Part shown: piece after piece, positions 25,001 to 37,763 of the stretch
Numbering within the stretch: position 1 is the first letter of the stretch
Layout of the letters: every line of letters starts with the position of its first letter
Assembly (NCBI GenBank): GCA_037074765.1
Contig: JBAMDO010000081.1
Location: 124,001-188,000 of the forward strand
DNA length: 64,000 nucleotides
Direction: 5' to 3'
From: Mansonella perstans
Lineage: Eukaryota; Nematoda; Chromadorea; Rhabditida; Onchocercidae
Notes under the pieces: generated by a model
Told to the model about the DNA's origin: nothing
Database searches by the model: none
The model's input: the letters and a program-made list of their open reading frames with translations, nothing else
Program-made: the position numbers and the translations under genes

Positions 25001-26210
25001 ATAAAGTTTGATTGCAAACCAGCAGTGGCAAAAATACGCATCGACTTGCCTCAATAAATTCTTTGAATACCGCCGCTGTCGGTTTTACAGGTGTTAATAG
25101 CGCCAACGATATCGGTCGCTGAAACTGACCAAAGATTATGTCTGCACACCTCAATCCATAATATCACATCTTCGCTCATCATTTCATGACACACTGTATT
25201 CGTGTTTTCGACCAAAAGGAAACCATGAAATTTATGAACTGTTAAATTTACAGAACTTTTATATAGGATATTTCTTTCTTCTTTTACAACAGAAAATACC
25301 AACGTAAACCTAAAGTGACACTGTTAATATCAAAATATTTTCTCGACTGAAGCTTTTTTTTTCAAACTTTACAATCACTAGAACTAATCAAATTACCTGA
25401 AATGCTCGGGCATGCAAATCAAGTAAAGTTGAATAATGAACACATGCGTAAACTGCCATCTGTTGATTGTAAACTATCATACTGGAACCATTAATAACTT
25501 CGGCGCTCATCAACCAAAGAGCTACACTATCCATATCAAGATGTGGACCACGAACATGAGCAGGATATGAACATAATGGTCGTGGACCCTGCGACTAAAA
25601 AAGAGGTCGAATGAAACAAACTGCACTTTCAAATACCATTGATACATACTTTTCGAATGAATTAAGAAAAAATTTGATTTCCTCAATTTCTTATAAATTC
25701 CATTTTCTTCATTTCTTTTTTTGACAACTATTGCCAAGTGCTGTGCTCGTCGACATAGATTGCAAAGTGAAAAAAAAATTTTCCGATATGAGTCTTTTTT
25801 TGATATGGAAAAGTAAAATGAAATTTCATATTTCAAACTGAAACCTTCCCAAACAGAAATGAGAAATTTTAATATACATTTACATTTAAAAAGTTAATCC
25901 TATGAGTGACAAAAAAGTAAGAATTGAATTTCTGCTTTCAATTTGATAAAACCAATGAAATCACCGCAGGATAAAAATGAAGCATAGCAAGAGAGAAATG
26001 AAAAATTTTTCCAGGCAATAATTGAAAATTTCGAGACGAAGTTAATTTCGAATAATAATTACGCATGTAAATTAATGTTCAAAAAAGACTTAAAAGAATA
26101 ACCTGACAAAATTCGATTACAGTAAAAACAGCTTCTGGACAACAAGTCACCCGATGCCATGGATCCACAGTTCGTTTGCCCCAAACAACGGCTTCATCCA
26201 CAATACTCAT
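22022..26210 (-). CDS. smcr8: SMCR8-like longin/DENN protein (C9orf72-SMCR8 complex)
   Basis: SMCR8 pairs with C9orf72 and WDR41 in autophagy-lysosome control and acts as a GAP for small GTPases. Exons as modelled: 26103-26210, 25397-25594, 24997-25118, 24617-24713, 24119-24235, 23493-23659, 23322-23385, 22904-23052, 22747-22860, 22398-22522 and 22022-22302. All are in phase and total 513 aa. N-terminal longin: SQGPRPLCSYPA corresponds to human EQVGPQPLLTIP, and YSTLLDLHARAFQRPISLA to LTLYDLEARGFVRPFCMA. The Arg of HARAF (about residue 99) aligns with human Arg147, the reported GAP arginine finger. C-terminal DENN: FALLSGEKLALWSVEE corresponds to YSLLSGRTLVVLGEDE; LCVYDVEGRWLKCRNYKG and YVMAQLTDLCSIVYLAKYI also fit. 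Human SMCR8 is about 937 aa; the long disordered centre is missing here. Exon ends near 24.1 and 24.7-25.0 kb are the least certain. Confidence 0.83.
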
Positions 26211-27274
26211 TCTGTTCCTCTTCAGATGGATTCCCACAAATTGCAATTCAATTCCAACGTTTTATATTAAATATTTCTTCTATCTGCAGAACAAAAAAAC
26301 TATTGCTATCATTAATGGAATTTAATATCATGCTTCATTTGTTGCGTGAGGAATGATGTGTAAAAATGTCACTTTTAACACATTGAGTCAGAACATCCTT
26401 TCCGTAACTTCTTTCAACACCTTTTCTTTCAATCACATTAAAAAATCATCTTGCGATATAATCTATAAGACAACAACTTCAAAACTACGTTGCATACATG
26501 GAACAACTACTTTAACTTTGTCTTACTAAGTTTAAAACATCAATCACCGATTACACTATTAAGTTTCTAACAGTCAAGAAATATATTATCACTGAGGCAA
26601 ACATGAACGAAACCATCTGCACTAGGAAAAGTAAATTTCACAAATTGAATATGCAAAGAAATTTTCCAAAAACTTCAGTTTCAGATTGAAGTTTTATCAG
26701 CAGCAATTTTAACACGAAGCAGTAATATCAAATTAACATCAAAAATGCAAGAAAAGAGATATACTAACATCTATCACAGCCGTTTTTACTTATGACACAT
26801 TTTTGAAATTCCAAGAATCGATGTATCAAAACGAAAGTCAGGATAAAAATCGTAAAAAAATACAACTTGATCACAGACTACTACTAAGGCTAAAACGATG
26901 AGGAAAACTAGCAAAATCCTAGCACTACTTTTAGAAGCGAACTTCACAACATATCAACCGAATGCTGAAAATTAAAATCAAATAAAATTTATTGAACAGA
27001 TAATATCTAACAAATAAATTAAAATCGTTTCTGAAATAAACACATTGAATTTCTTCTCAATAATTCATATATAAATAAACGAATCTCACATCTTACAGTT
27101 ATTTGCCGTTTTTCAATTTATTTAGCTTATTCAACTATCTTGCCCTCATATTAGCTACAGAATATTATTACTTTCTGAGTGCTTAGTTAAACGTTACAAA
27201 AACGATATGATTATATTTCACTGATACATTTCCTCCTATTAAAAAATCTAATAATAAAAAAATCACGCAAAATA
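26211..27274. other. Intergenic between leishmanolysin-like and SMCR8-like genes
   Basis: Both neighbours are on the minus strand. It should hold the 3' UTR of the metalloprotease (AATAAA on the minus strand at 27117-27122) and the promoter of the SMCR8-like gene. No other feature seen. Confidence 0.5.
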
Positions 27275-30200
27275 TCAGGAAAGATGAAAATATGCAGAAA
27301 TCATATAAATGAAAAGCAGAAAAATTAAACTACAATAAGAAGTAGATGCTGCGCAAGGTTCATCTAGCAGTAGATCTCCTACGTATTCGGGAATTTCATC
27401 TTTGTTTGTTTCTTGACAGTAACCAAACTTATCATCGATGAAAAGATTCCCTGAATGGCAAATCTCTTCACATGGTGGACAAATGATCACTCCCTCACGT
27501 AGCCAACCATTTATAACCTGCAACTAATTAGAAAGTAAAGTGAAGGAAAAACTTCATTATTCGGAAAATTTTCCTCAGGAGAATAGTGCCATTAATTCAA
27601 AAAGAGATAATGAACTATCTTTATTTTTCAAGCTATTTGTGATCTGTTACTTGTTTAATTTTTCTAATATGAAAAAATTGACAAGCAGAAGGCTTATTAC
27701 AAAAAGAACTGTTCAAAAACTATCAACTAAGAACTTAAACCGAATAATATGGTAATTTAATAATTTGTTTTTTTCACAAAAAAAAAAAAAAAACCCTTCG
27801 GACGTGGACATATTGACCGGTGAAATAACAAGGATAGAAGAAACTTTCGTTGAACAAACCAATATTCAAGCGACCTTGGCTACATTCATACTGAAATGGA
27901 AGGTAAGAATAATATAAAATAAGATAATCTCAACGCAATAAGCAACCTAAAAACTATGAATCTTGAAGAATCATCAGTTATCAAAAGATTCAGCTTTCCT
28001 TTAAGCGAATATCAAATGAATTCGAATTACACCATCAAGGTAAAGTCTTTGACACTACTTGGAATATTCAGTCGAAACAGATCCAATCTATCTAGAGTTG
28101 AAAAATCGAAATTTACTTGATAGCACCCAGCTTTGTACTGAAGAAATGTTCGAATACGACCGCATTTTCGCTCGGTCCAAAAAGTCGCCAAGTCGAAACA
28201 TTTTGACTGATTGCCATACACTTCCAGTATTGCATTTGCTTGATTAGGTGTAAAATTTCCATCTAATTCGCAGCGGCTATCACGACGTTGCGATGAATTT
28301 GGTGCTTTCCATTCAAACTCCTATACCAAACTGAGTGAATCAAAGTGGATTAATTCTATCTTCTTTCAATTTTTTGAGCAAAGAGATCATTAAAAATATT
28401 ATTGTTTCATAAGAAATGAAAAACTGGAGATGCTTAGTTCACATTCAGTGTACTATAAAAGTACTGCGAAGTACACATTAAAAAACTTTCCAATAAAATA
28501 TATATGAATGTAAGACACTCAATTCCCAACTCAGATATTCTTTATAAGGGATTAAGAATCTTTTGATAAAAGTAAAATGTTTAACTGAATTAATCTAAAA
28601 TAATAACAAACTGCTATATGGATAAACCTGGTTATATGGGCAATAATCGGCAAGTTCCACAGAACCACCGTAATAGATAGTGTTCTCATTTTGCACTCCA
28701 TTCAAAAAATCAAAATTACGATATTCCGCTGGAAGTGGCTTCTGATAAGGTATCTAAATTAGATATACACATTAAAAAACCCCATATCCATAACGCATCG
28801 TAAATATGGTATCAACACTGATGTCTTTGCTTTAGATAAAACTTTAGACAAAGAGCTAAGTCTTATTAAATTTCATATATAAATTACTATAAAATTATAA
28901 CTACACTTCAACAACTAAATCGAATCAAAGAATTGAAATTGAGAAACATGTTAATAGTTGAAAATTAAATAGTTTTTTTCTAACAAAGAAATGAACATAC
29001 CAAATTGCACAAAGCTAACGAATCTCGTTGTGCTGTACATCGTGCTGTTGCCAATGATCGTTTCCCATTATGTTTAATTTCATCGCAAAACGGTGTTAGC
29101 AAAAGGTTTCTAGAAGTAAAATATTTTTGAAAATAAAGTCTGTGCGATCGTACATAATGATGAAAAAAAGAGACCTTTTGAAAAGTATTTTTTGCATGAA
29201 AGTTACGATTTGATAAATCTTTCGTAAATTAAAGTTATGCATTTAATGAAGGAACAAAGAAACAAAAATTATTCTACTCTTGAGGTCTGCCTCTCACTCT
29301 TTTGACTTGCAAAAAAAAAAGAGCAATTTTGTTAAAGAATGATAAAATTTTGCTGAACTTCATAAAAAAGAAAAAGTATTAAAAAATGGAAAATAGCAGG
29401 GAACTAACAGGTAAATTTAAGAGGGCAAAAATTATTAAAATCTTGACCTTCGCAGGAAAGCTACAGGTAATACCTAAAGGAATGAGATATTTACTGTACT
29501 TTTCATTCGAAAAACTCACTTTTCTCGTCGATTTCGGATCCATTCACCACAACTTTTTCTCGCAAACTCACAACCAAGATGTTGACCCCAGTGAAGTTCT
29601 TCAGCTGCACTAAAACGAAATGAATTTTCAGTTTTAAATCTGTTGTGTTTCCTCAAATTACAATTATCGCTGAAGTTCTAAAAACGTTTTTTAAAAGAAG
29701 CAGCCAAGCAATGCCAAGATGATAACTTTGAGGCTTGAAATTTCTGAACTGAAATGAGTATTTGGCCAATTTTAAAGCGTTAGAAGATTTAAATAAATCA
29801 GAAGTTACGGAACATCCCAAACAAAATCTTAAATTCTCAAGTAACTATTGTTTTTTTTTTTCTCTTATTAGCAACTATTTTCATGCTGTATTAGTATTTT
29901 AAGCAAAAAAACTTTGACCTGTAATTAGCTTTGTACCACCCACTATCTTCTAAAAGCGCAAATGTCAACCGAGAATATACCGGATTTTGCGTATGAGTAC
30001 CTGTCATTGCTTCATTCGGAAACAATAATAAGAATATTACTTACATTAATAATAGCATAATAAAATTTTAAAGAAATATTAATAAGAGTACGACAAAGTT
30101 TAAAGAAATATTAACAGAAAAATTACAAAACTTCATGTATGCAAAAAAATTAGAATATTAAATGCCAAAAAAAAAATATTGGTTAATTTCATTTTTACTA

Positions 30201-33200
30201 CATCTGCATGCCAATAATTTAAAATTAAGAACTTTAAAACTAATTTTACATGCCTTCTCAGATTATACTAGGATATTAATAAATATGGATGAATTTTAAA
30301 TTCGTTCAAAAATTTGAGATTCGAAGATACAACATAAAAGTGTGCAAAAAACTTTCAATACTGAATTACTGAAATTCCACCTAAGTTGCTTAAAAAATCG
30401 ACAAAAATAAAACAAAAAATTTTAATTTTGAGATCATTTATACTGAATTTATATAGAAATTTAAATGTTTGGAGTATTTTCTATGTGGTGGATTTACTTC
30501 AAAAAGACGCTTTTCCCAATGTGTATAGGAGGTACCATCACCACCCTGATTTTCTAGCTCAGCTCCTTCCAAATCTGAACAATTGAAATGTTGTCGAACT
30601 TCTAGTTGTACACGTGGAGTTGTCATTATGTGTACTGAATGTGGCATCTGTAGAAAATAAAAAACTTTTTTAAAAACTTTTTTTTAAAAAAAAATTTCAA
30701 TCATTCCACTCTCTCATCCAGAAATATCAATATCAATGCAATCAATTACACTCTCTTATCTCTTATACCATTATGCAATTTCATATTCCCGAATTTCATT
30801 TTTATTTTCAAAATTTTTTAATTTTATTCTTACCATTCCTTCTGCTGTCCACCAATCATTTCGTGTAATTGTTTGAATGGTACTTGAATCCCAATTATAG
30901 TATCCGCGATCTTTATTCAACGAAATTGGTTTGTTGTAACGATTTCGTCGTGTACGTGGATTTCCATTATCATCACGAAAGAATGCATATAATCCAGCGG
31001 AAAATCCCAAAGCATGTAAAATTTCATGTTTTACTGTTGAAATTAATACTTCACGATCGTGTAGTGCAGTTGAAAGAGCATTTGGACATAAATTAACATG
31101 TCCAGCAATTGGTCTATAATTTGAAAAAATTGCTTTAAATAAATTTGAAAAATAAAAAATTAGGAAAAAAAAAATCATGAAAAAAAATCTTTAATGCAAT
31201 TGATATATAAGCTTAATAGTGCTCTTTTCCTCTGCTAATTCTAATCATTATATCATTCCTAAGGCCATTTTAAATGAATATGATATGTAGATTTAGAAAG
31301 GTTGACTTATTTTATTATCATTTTGAAATTAAAAATTTCTCACTTTAATTACTATATCAATCAATTTTAATTATTTGATCAGAAAATGAGAGATAACCTG
31401 TCTCGATCAGCTTCTTGTTGACAGTGTGCTGCATATGCTATTGTATCAACATTTCCACAACGTTGTGAGAGCACTGCGGAAACATAAAGGAGAAAATCCG
31501 TATTTGGTACACCAATTCCATCAGGAGGTCCTACATTATCACAGTTTTGGGATTCCGGTGATATACAATAACGACATTGCTAGAAATATTAAGTACTAAG
31601 ATATATCACGATTGGGTAAATAAGAATATAGTCTATTCTATATTATATTTGAAATTGTAAATTTTTTCTTTATCGAAAACAAAAAAAAAAAAAACAAATA
31701 ATAGTGAGTTATAGAAATAAATTGATAAATAGACTAATTAGTTATTAATCTGGTTTTTTATTAATAAATTATTAGTCTCTTATTAGTCAACAGCTCACTA
31801 TCTGCATGTAACTTTTGCATCAAATGTCGATCAATAGGACTATTTTTTCAAATGATGCTAAAGTTTTACCAATTTAGTGATATATTGATATGATAAAAAA
31901 TTAATCTCATTGTCAGAATCTGAAATTAATTGTAATCATGCCTTATCAATAGAATTCCTTTTTTGCATTTAAAATTAATCGTTATTAAGTTTTATTAATG
32001 AAATTTTGTTTGTATTTAACAAAGCTTTCCATTATAAGGCTTGTTTATATATATCAAAAATTAGTCGTAATCAAACCTTATCAATAACATGCTTTGTTTG
32101 TACACTTACATATAAATGTTCATCTGGGATGATTACTTCACCACAACTTGTCTCTTTTTTGCAGCCTAGCACACACGATTGTCGTTTCTCATATATACGC
32201 ATATAATATAGGTTTGATACACACTTTCTAAACAGTTAATTTTATTTGACAACAATTTTTTTCACTGAAAGCACTTCAATCCTTGCCAATTGCAACTTTC
32301 AAATAGTTTCATTTTTTTCTTTAATTCTTGCATAGTTTTTAATGCCATATTGAGTTTTTAGCTTAACATCAAAGTATACTCCATAATTACACAATAACTT
32401 TCATCATTAATTATAGTCGTAATGATTTCATTCTCTCAATTTCTTTTTGATCATTATAGATTGAAAAGATTAATGTTATGTAGGATACAACAGTTATTAT
32501 CAGTAATGATTCTCGCAAAAAATGATATGATGTCAAAGTGACCATAAAAATTATCGCTCATAACCACTTTTTTGAACTGTTCACAATTTCTCGAATTCCA
32601 TGGGATGTTTTTAGAAAAAATATTTGGTAAAAAAGATCCTTGGCAGAAAATGAGGAGAAAAAATAAATTTATTCCATAAATATTTACATATCTTAAGTTC
32701 TTTTTTTGCGTTTTCAAATTTAATTGCTTTTTTGTTCAATTTTAAATTTAAATCGATGAACACATTCATTTTCAAGAATTATTCCATAAATATTTATATA
32801 TCAAAGATTATTCTCAAATTTAAGTTCATTTTCATTTATTCAAATTATAGTATCCATTTATAAAGAAAATTAAAGCAACCAGCCTATTAAGTCGTATTGG
32901 TACAGCTGTTGGACGTACTGCTAATGCAGTTTGCCAATAATTCACTGCTTCCGGTAACAAAGATGTCTAGAAAATAAATATGTACTAGAGAATGTAGTAC
33001 AATATTTTGCATTGTATTACAATATATTATAATATAGCAATAATCGGGAAAAAAATTATACTTGAAATACCTCAGAAAAAGCCAAAAAATTTTACTTCTA
33101 TTTTCAGAAAATCTTAATAAAATCATGGAAAATAGAGATAAGATTGTTAAAAATTTTATTCATAATTTCAAATTTATTCCATTTGCAATATTATTATTAC

Positions 33201-35512
33201 TATTACTGTTATTTGTTATCATCACCATTTATCATTCATGAATTTCGACCAACAAACTTTTTCCAAATTCTAATCTGTGAGTTATAGACTGTTAGATGAG
33301 TTATAGACTCCGATCTGTGTTTTATAAACCATAGCACTTAATCTATGAGCAACTTTATTCAATGTTCCATGAACTGTAGGCTACTTTGAACCATGATTTA
33401 ATTAGTCTGTGAGCTACGAATCTTGACCTGTAAATTATGAAATTAAGTTAAGTTGTCGATCTATGAACTATGAGTTTTGATTCGCGAAATTTGATCTATA
33501 TCTCTTGAACTGTGATCCATGGGCTTTGACGTATGATCCTTGAACTAGGAATGGCGATAATAAGTTTGATCCTTCAGCTGTAAGTTTGGATCTATGACTT
33601 GCGAATTACTTAATTTATTATTATGATTATTTAATTTATTATCCAATATATTGCATTCTATCTTAATTATTTTTTGTTCTCTTTTGTTTCAAAACAAAAT
33701 TTTTATTTTTTGCTGTTCAAAATCATGGAATAGTAAATCTTTTTATCAATCTATTATCGGAAAAAGAATTGCATGTCACGGCTATAGCGTGATCAGTGCA
33801 CACAAAGTCTACGGATATTTCGCTAATAATTAATTCCAAAAAATAGTTCTTTATCTTGGAAATACAAAATTTTATTAGTTGAAAATTTTCCTTATATGCG
33901 CTTTTTGTTAAAAAATTTTTCGTTGGTGAAAAAAACGAGAACAACAAAGACAAGAAGGACGACAGGATGTTAAAAGATGCTTAACGTACTCTATTCAATC
34001 TTAAGTGAATAATAGTGTGGCAACGAAAAGAAGGCCTTTCAGTATGCCTTTTAATAGTTTTTTTTTAATAATAAAACAGTGAAAATGTCATTTTGATGTT
34101 TTCTTAAAAATTCAATTTTAAAAGTCCCAATTTGTTAATGTCGAAAACGCTGGAGAAGTATCTTTTCAATCTCATACAGTAAGCATTCTTATATTCTCAA
34201 ATTATTTTTTGCGTTCATCGAGATTGACATCAATGAAAACTACGCATTCGTGTACCTTTTCAAGTGAGAGGATTAGAATTTTAAAAGTTATTGAAATTAT
34301 GATCCAACAGTGTAAAGACTAAGGAAAAAATATATGTAAAAATAATGTAACCAAAAAAAAAGTCCCTAACAGCAAATGTTAAGTTAATTTCGAAACTTAC
34401 ATTCACAAATAATTGCATGTTTGTCGTTAATCTGAAATAGAAATTGAAATAATGAATTCTCTCTCTGTTTATTCATTTCAATTTCGAATAAATTTTTTTT
34501 TTCGAAAGCAAATTAGCTTATAGAAATCATTTCTTCCCTTTTACAAATTTCAGATAAACTCAACTTGAAAACACAAAATTAATTGATGTAATAGCCCAGT
34601 GTTAAACTTTCAGAATCGCCAAATGGTATCGGATGGTAAGACGTATTTCCAAAAACTTTAAAAGTAGCTAATGAAATATAACTAACGACAAACAGTCTCA
34701 CTTTAGTTAACTCTAACTATGATTAGCCGAAGACGCGCTTCATGAAATAATTGAGGATTATTTCGGCAATACATTCATTCTAAAATGATTTGGAAGCTTA
34801 CAGATGATTAATACAAAATTTTCTCACTTTTCAATGCTGATTTTATCGTAATGAAGATGAATCCTTAACGGTTTGAAGATATCGTTATCTCCATTGTCTA
34901 CATTACGTATCTTCCGAAATCTATCATCATTATCTTTTTCTGTGTCATTCTTCATGAAATCAACGCCAAGCGGTACATCAAAAACGACATCATCAACACT
35001 TGGCACCTAAGAATTTTAAAATTTTCAACAGCAGTTTAATTGGATTGATCATTAATTAATTCTTCCCAAATTAATCATTGTCGACAACAATAATCCTTTC
35101 TTTGATTGTTTGCAATATTAGTTAATCAGAGTTTCCAAAATTAACCAATTTTATCTCTTTTTAATAACATTACTAATTGCACTTTTCTCTAAAAACTTTT
35201 AAATAAACGATTTGGAAAAAACGAAAAAAATTCAAAATTAATGTTAAACCAATGATAATAGTAATTAGTTAGAAATTAAAACAAGCTAATAATAATAATT
35301 AGTAGAATAAATAAATTTTTAATTACTTTGTATGAACATGTAGCACCATTTGTTGTTAAAATTATTTTCGAAAATATCATCCACAATAATATATTCAAAT
35401 CTGAACAGATAATAATTACAAACGATTTGATGCGAAAATTAATTTGATGTTGTTGTTGGCACTTTGTATATTTGTTGATTAACTGCATATGACGACCGTT
35501 GAAAACGATCAT
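27275..35512 (-). CDS. lmln: Leishmanolysin-like (M8, invadolysin/LMLN) zinc metalloprotease
   Basis: Cell-surface or secretory-pathway metzincin protease. Fifteen exons: 35327-35512, 34828-35006, 34401-34431, 32880-32966, 32110-32223, 31398-31579, 30834-31113, 30498-30647, 29919-30016, 29520-29609, 29001-29109, 28628-28753, 28117-28320, 27795-27890 and 27275-27523; 726 aa. The first exon encodes a hydrophobic signal-like segment ending GATCSYK. The zinc site is [12 protein letters not shown] (HExxH about residues 289-293), with a third ligand His about 396 in [11 protein letters not shown], followed by [18 protein letters not shown]. Cys-rich C-terminal blocks follow human [52 protein letters not shown] and [20 protein letters not shown]. 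The protein ends in a hydrophobic tail ([16 protein letters not shown]) typical of GPI-anchor or membrane attachment. The 29919-30016 exon lacks an AG acceptor (see findings). The 5' exon is the least certain. Confidence 0.9.
33270..33610. repeat. Degenerate minisatellite in a leishmanolysin-like intron
   Basis: About 340 bp of diverged repeats of roughly 20-24 bp, built around GATCTATGAACTATGAGTTT-like units (for example GATCTATGAACTATGAG, GATCCATGGGCTTTGA, GATCCTTGAACTAGGA, TTGAACTGTGATCCATG). It lies in the 1.4-kb intron between exons 34401-34431 and 32880-32966. Confidence 0.65.
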
Positions 35513-37425
35513 AACAAGCAGTAATAATAATAACTGATAGCAATGACAGTAATATCTAATACTTGCTCTGTTCTATACAAATAAAAAATGACAGCAATAT
35601 TAATGATCAAAAATTGCTGTAATAGTAACAATAAGTAGTTGCAGTAATAGAATTAGTAGTAATTAATTGCAGTATTAGTAATACATTCCGTATCAGATAC
35701 AGCAGTGTTAAAAAATAGGCGGATGAATTTTTATAATTCCATCATTTAAACGAAGGCGAAGGCGATACAGAAGGAGAAAGGAGACTGTAGAAAAAAAGAA
35801 TAAAAGAAACTGAATTGTTCATTGACCATTACAATTAAATTTCATGATGTCATCATTTGCATAACACGTAAATATGTGTTGATAAATGTATATCACTGAT
35901 TTGCATTTGGCATTACATTTGCATCTGAAAATATGCGATAAAATTTTAATTCTTTACATTTAATTTATTCATTTGAAACATTGCTTTCGTCAGTATAAAT
36001 TGAAAATATGATCATTGTTGTGGTCGAAATTTTAAAGGTGAAAGTTTAAATTTGAAAACGATTTTTCTAGAAAAAAAGGAGAAATGAATCAGAAAAAGCA
36101 AAAAATTAATTTAATAATTTATAGAAAAATGAGAAATAAAAGAAAAAAACAAGTTAAATGAATCGAAAATCGTAACTGTATGAAATAAATAATAAAAATA
36201 ACAACTAATTAATGAAATGACGGAATGATTTACTAATAATTTGAAACAAATATAGAATGAAGTGGATTTTTGTTTGCAAGAAAATGGAAATGAATGCAAA
36301 CTTCACTTCGACTTCGCAATTCAATACTTTAAATCGCACAAATGATCAAATCAAAGTTTAAAATGAATAATTAGCAAATGAATGATAATTATTGTAATGT
36401 TTTGGAACTTCATGTAACAAATGCAAAACAAGAAATACACACAACACAGAGACAAAGACAAGAAAAGGAAATAAAACAAAAAGAATTGAATGAAATAACA
36501 GATAGCTATAGAAACATTTAAAAAAAAATAGAAATTCAATTTTTCTTTTGGTAAGCAAGTAAGAATAATATAAAATGATATTCATAAGCTTAGTTTTCAT
36601 TCTTTGGTGAAAGTACTGAGAGAGAGGAATAAATATGATATGTTTAAAATTAAAATTTCACTCAAACAAATAAACAAACAAAGAAATTTTTCGAAAAAGA
36701 AACATGAATTTTTTCATTTTTTGGTTTGTTCAATTTCATCGTTTAAATATTTTATTACAACGTTTGATGCAACAAGCGATTAACTGTACTAAACTGTAAA
36801 ACAATAAATATTGATTTACATTTGAACATGAAAAATGTAATCATGTCAATAAAATTTGTCTTTTCTTAATTGGCTTATTTGCTTGTTTCTTCGTTTACAT
36901 GAATTTTGTATGTAAAAAATGAGATATGTCAATAAACTGACTTCTTATTTCTTTTTTTAAATGAAAAAAGTTTACGACAATTACCGGACGAGTAGATTAC
37001 TCAATTACAATAAAAAAGCAATAAAAATATCTTCCCGTTTTTCAAATTTCTTCAATCATTTAAATTTTTTAAACAAAGAGCAGGAAAAAAGTTGTTCGAG
37101 AATTACCAATATATAGGAGCAATTTCGAGAAACAAAATATACATTCTTCTCGAGAATCATGATAAGTAATGTGAAATGAATGGATCTTCAATCAACTCTT
37201 TCCAGCGGGTGATTAATTTCGCACATTATTAAGTTATCATTTCCATTAAAAGAAATTCTTTGAACGAATGAAATGAGAAATTAATCATTGTAAGAATAAA
37301 ACAGGAAAATAACAATCATAGAAATGCAACTATTCCTTTCTTTTTCTCCGACAAATGTTATTTTAAATTCATAATCTCATTTTCATTCTTTTTTAGTTTA
37401 AAGAAAAAAAAAAAAAAATAAAGAT

Positions 37426-37540
37426 GGCATCTCGCGGGCCTAACAAATCGATTCATCGTTGGATATGTCCAGCTTTTTATTCTTACTTCACATCCCGCAG
37501 GCCCAACAAATCGATTCTTCATTGATTATATGGACATTTC
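37426..37540. repeat. Two diverged direct repeats of about 45 bp
   Basis: Copy one CATCTCGCGGGCCTAACAAA (about 37427 onward) and copy two CATCCCGCAGGCCCAACAAA (about 37490 onward) share the next bases ATCGATTC and a TGGAYATGTCCA-like end. The copies start about 63 bp apart and stand out as GC-rich islands in AT-rich DNA. Confidence 0.8.
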
Positions 37541-37713
37541 TTTATAATGATGACATGCCAAGCCTATAGCATATTGGATATTCCGAGATATTACTAATAA
37601 ATTTACACCACCGAGAAATAGGATGAAATGAGGACAACAGAAGATCGCTGTAATGATTGCAATTACATCATGATGGACTCTACCGAGCTCTACTAAAATA
37701 AACAATGCTACCA

Positions 37714-37763
37714 CGTACACACACGCATACACATACGCACGCACACACACACGCGCACACACC
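37714..37763. repeat. Imperfect (AC)n/(GCAC)n microsatellite
   Basis: Run of ACAC with GTAC, GCAT and GCGC interruptions. Simple repeat. Confidence 0.85.

Noticed and set aside
25051..25302. 83-codon minus-strand open frame overlapping an SMCR8-like exon
   Set aside because: It is in a different frame from RPISLALLTPVKPTAA, which matches SMCR8; it is a shadow frame.
37526..37762. Minus-strand open frame beginning MCARVCVRAYVYACVYV
   Set aside because: Its N-terminal part is translation of the AC microsatellite; no gene evidence.
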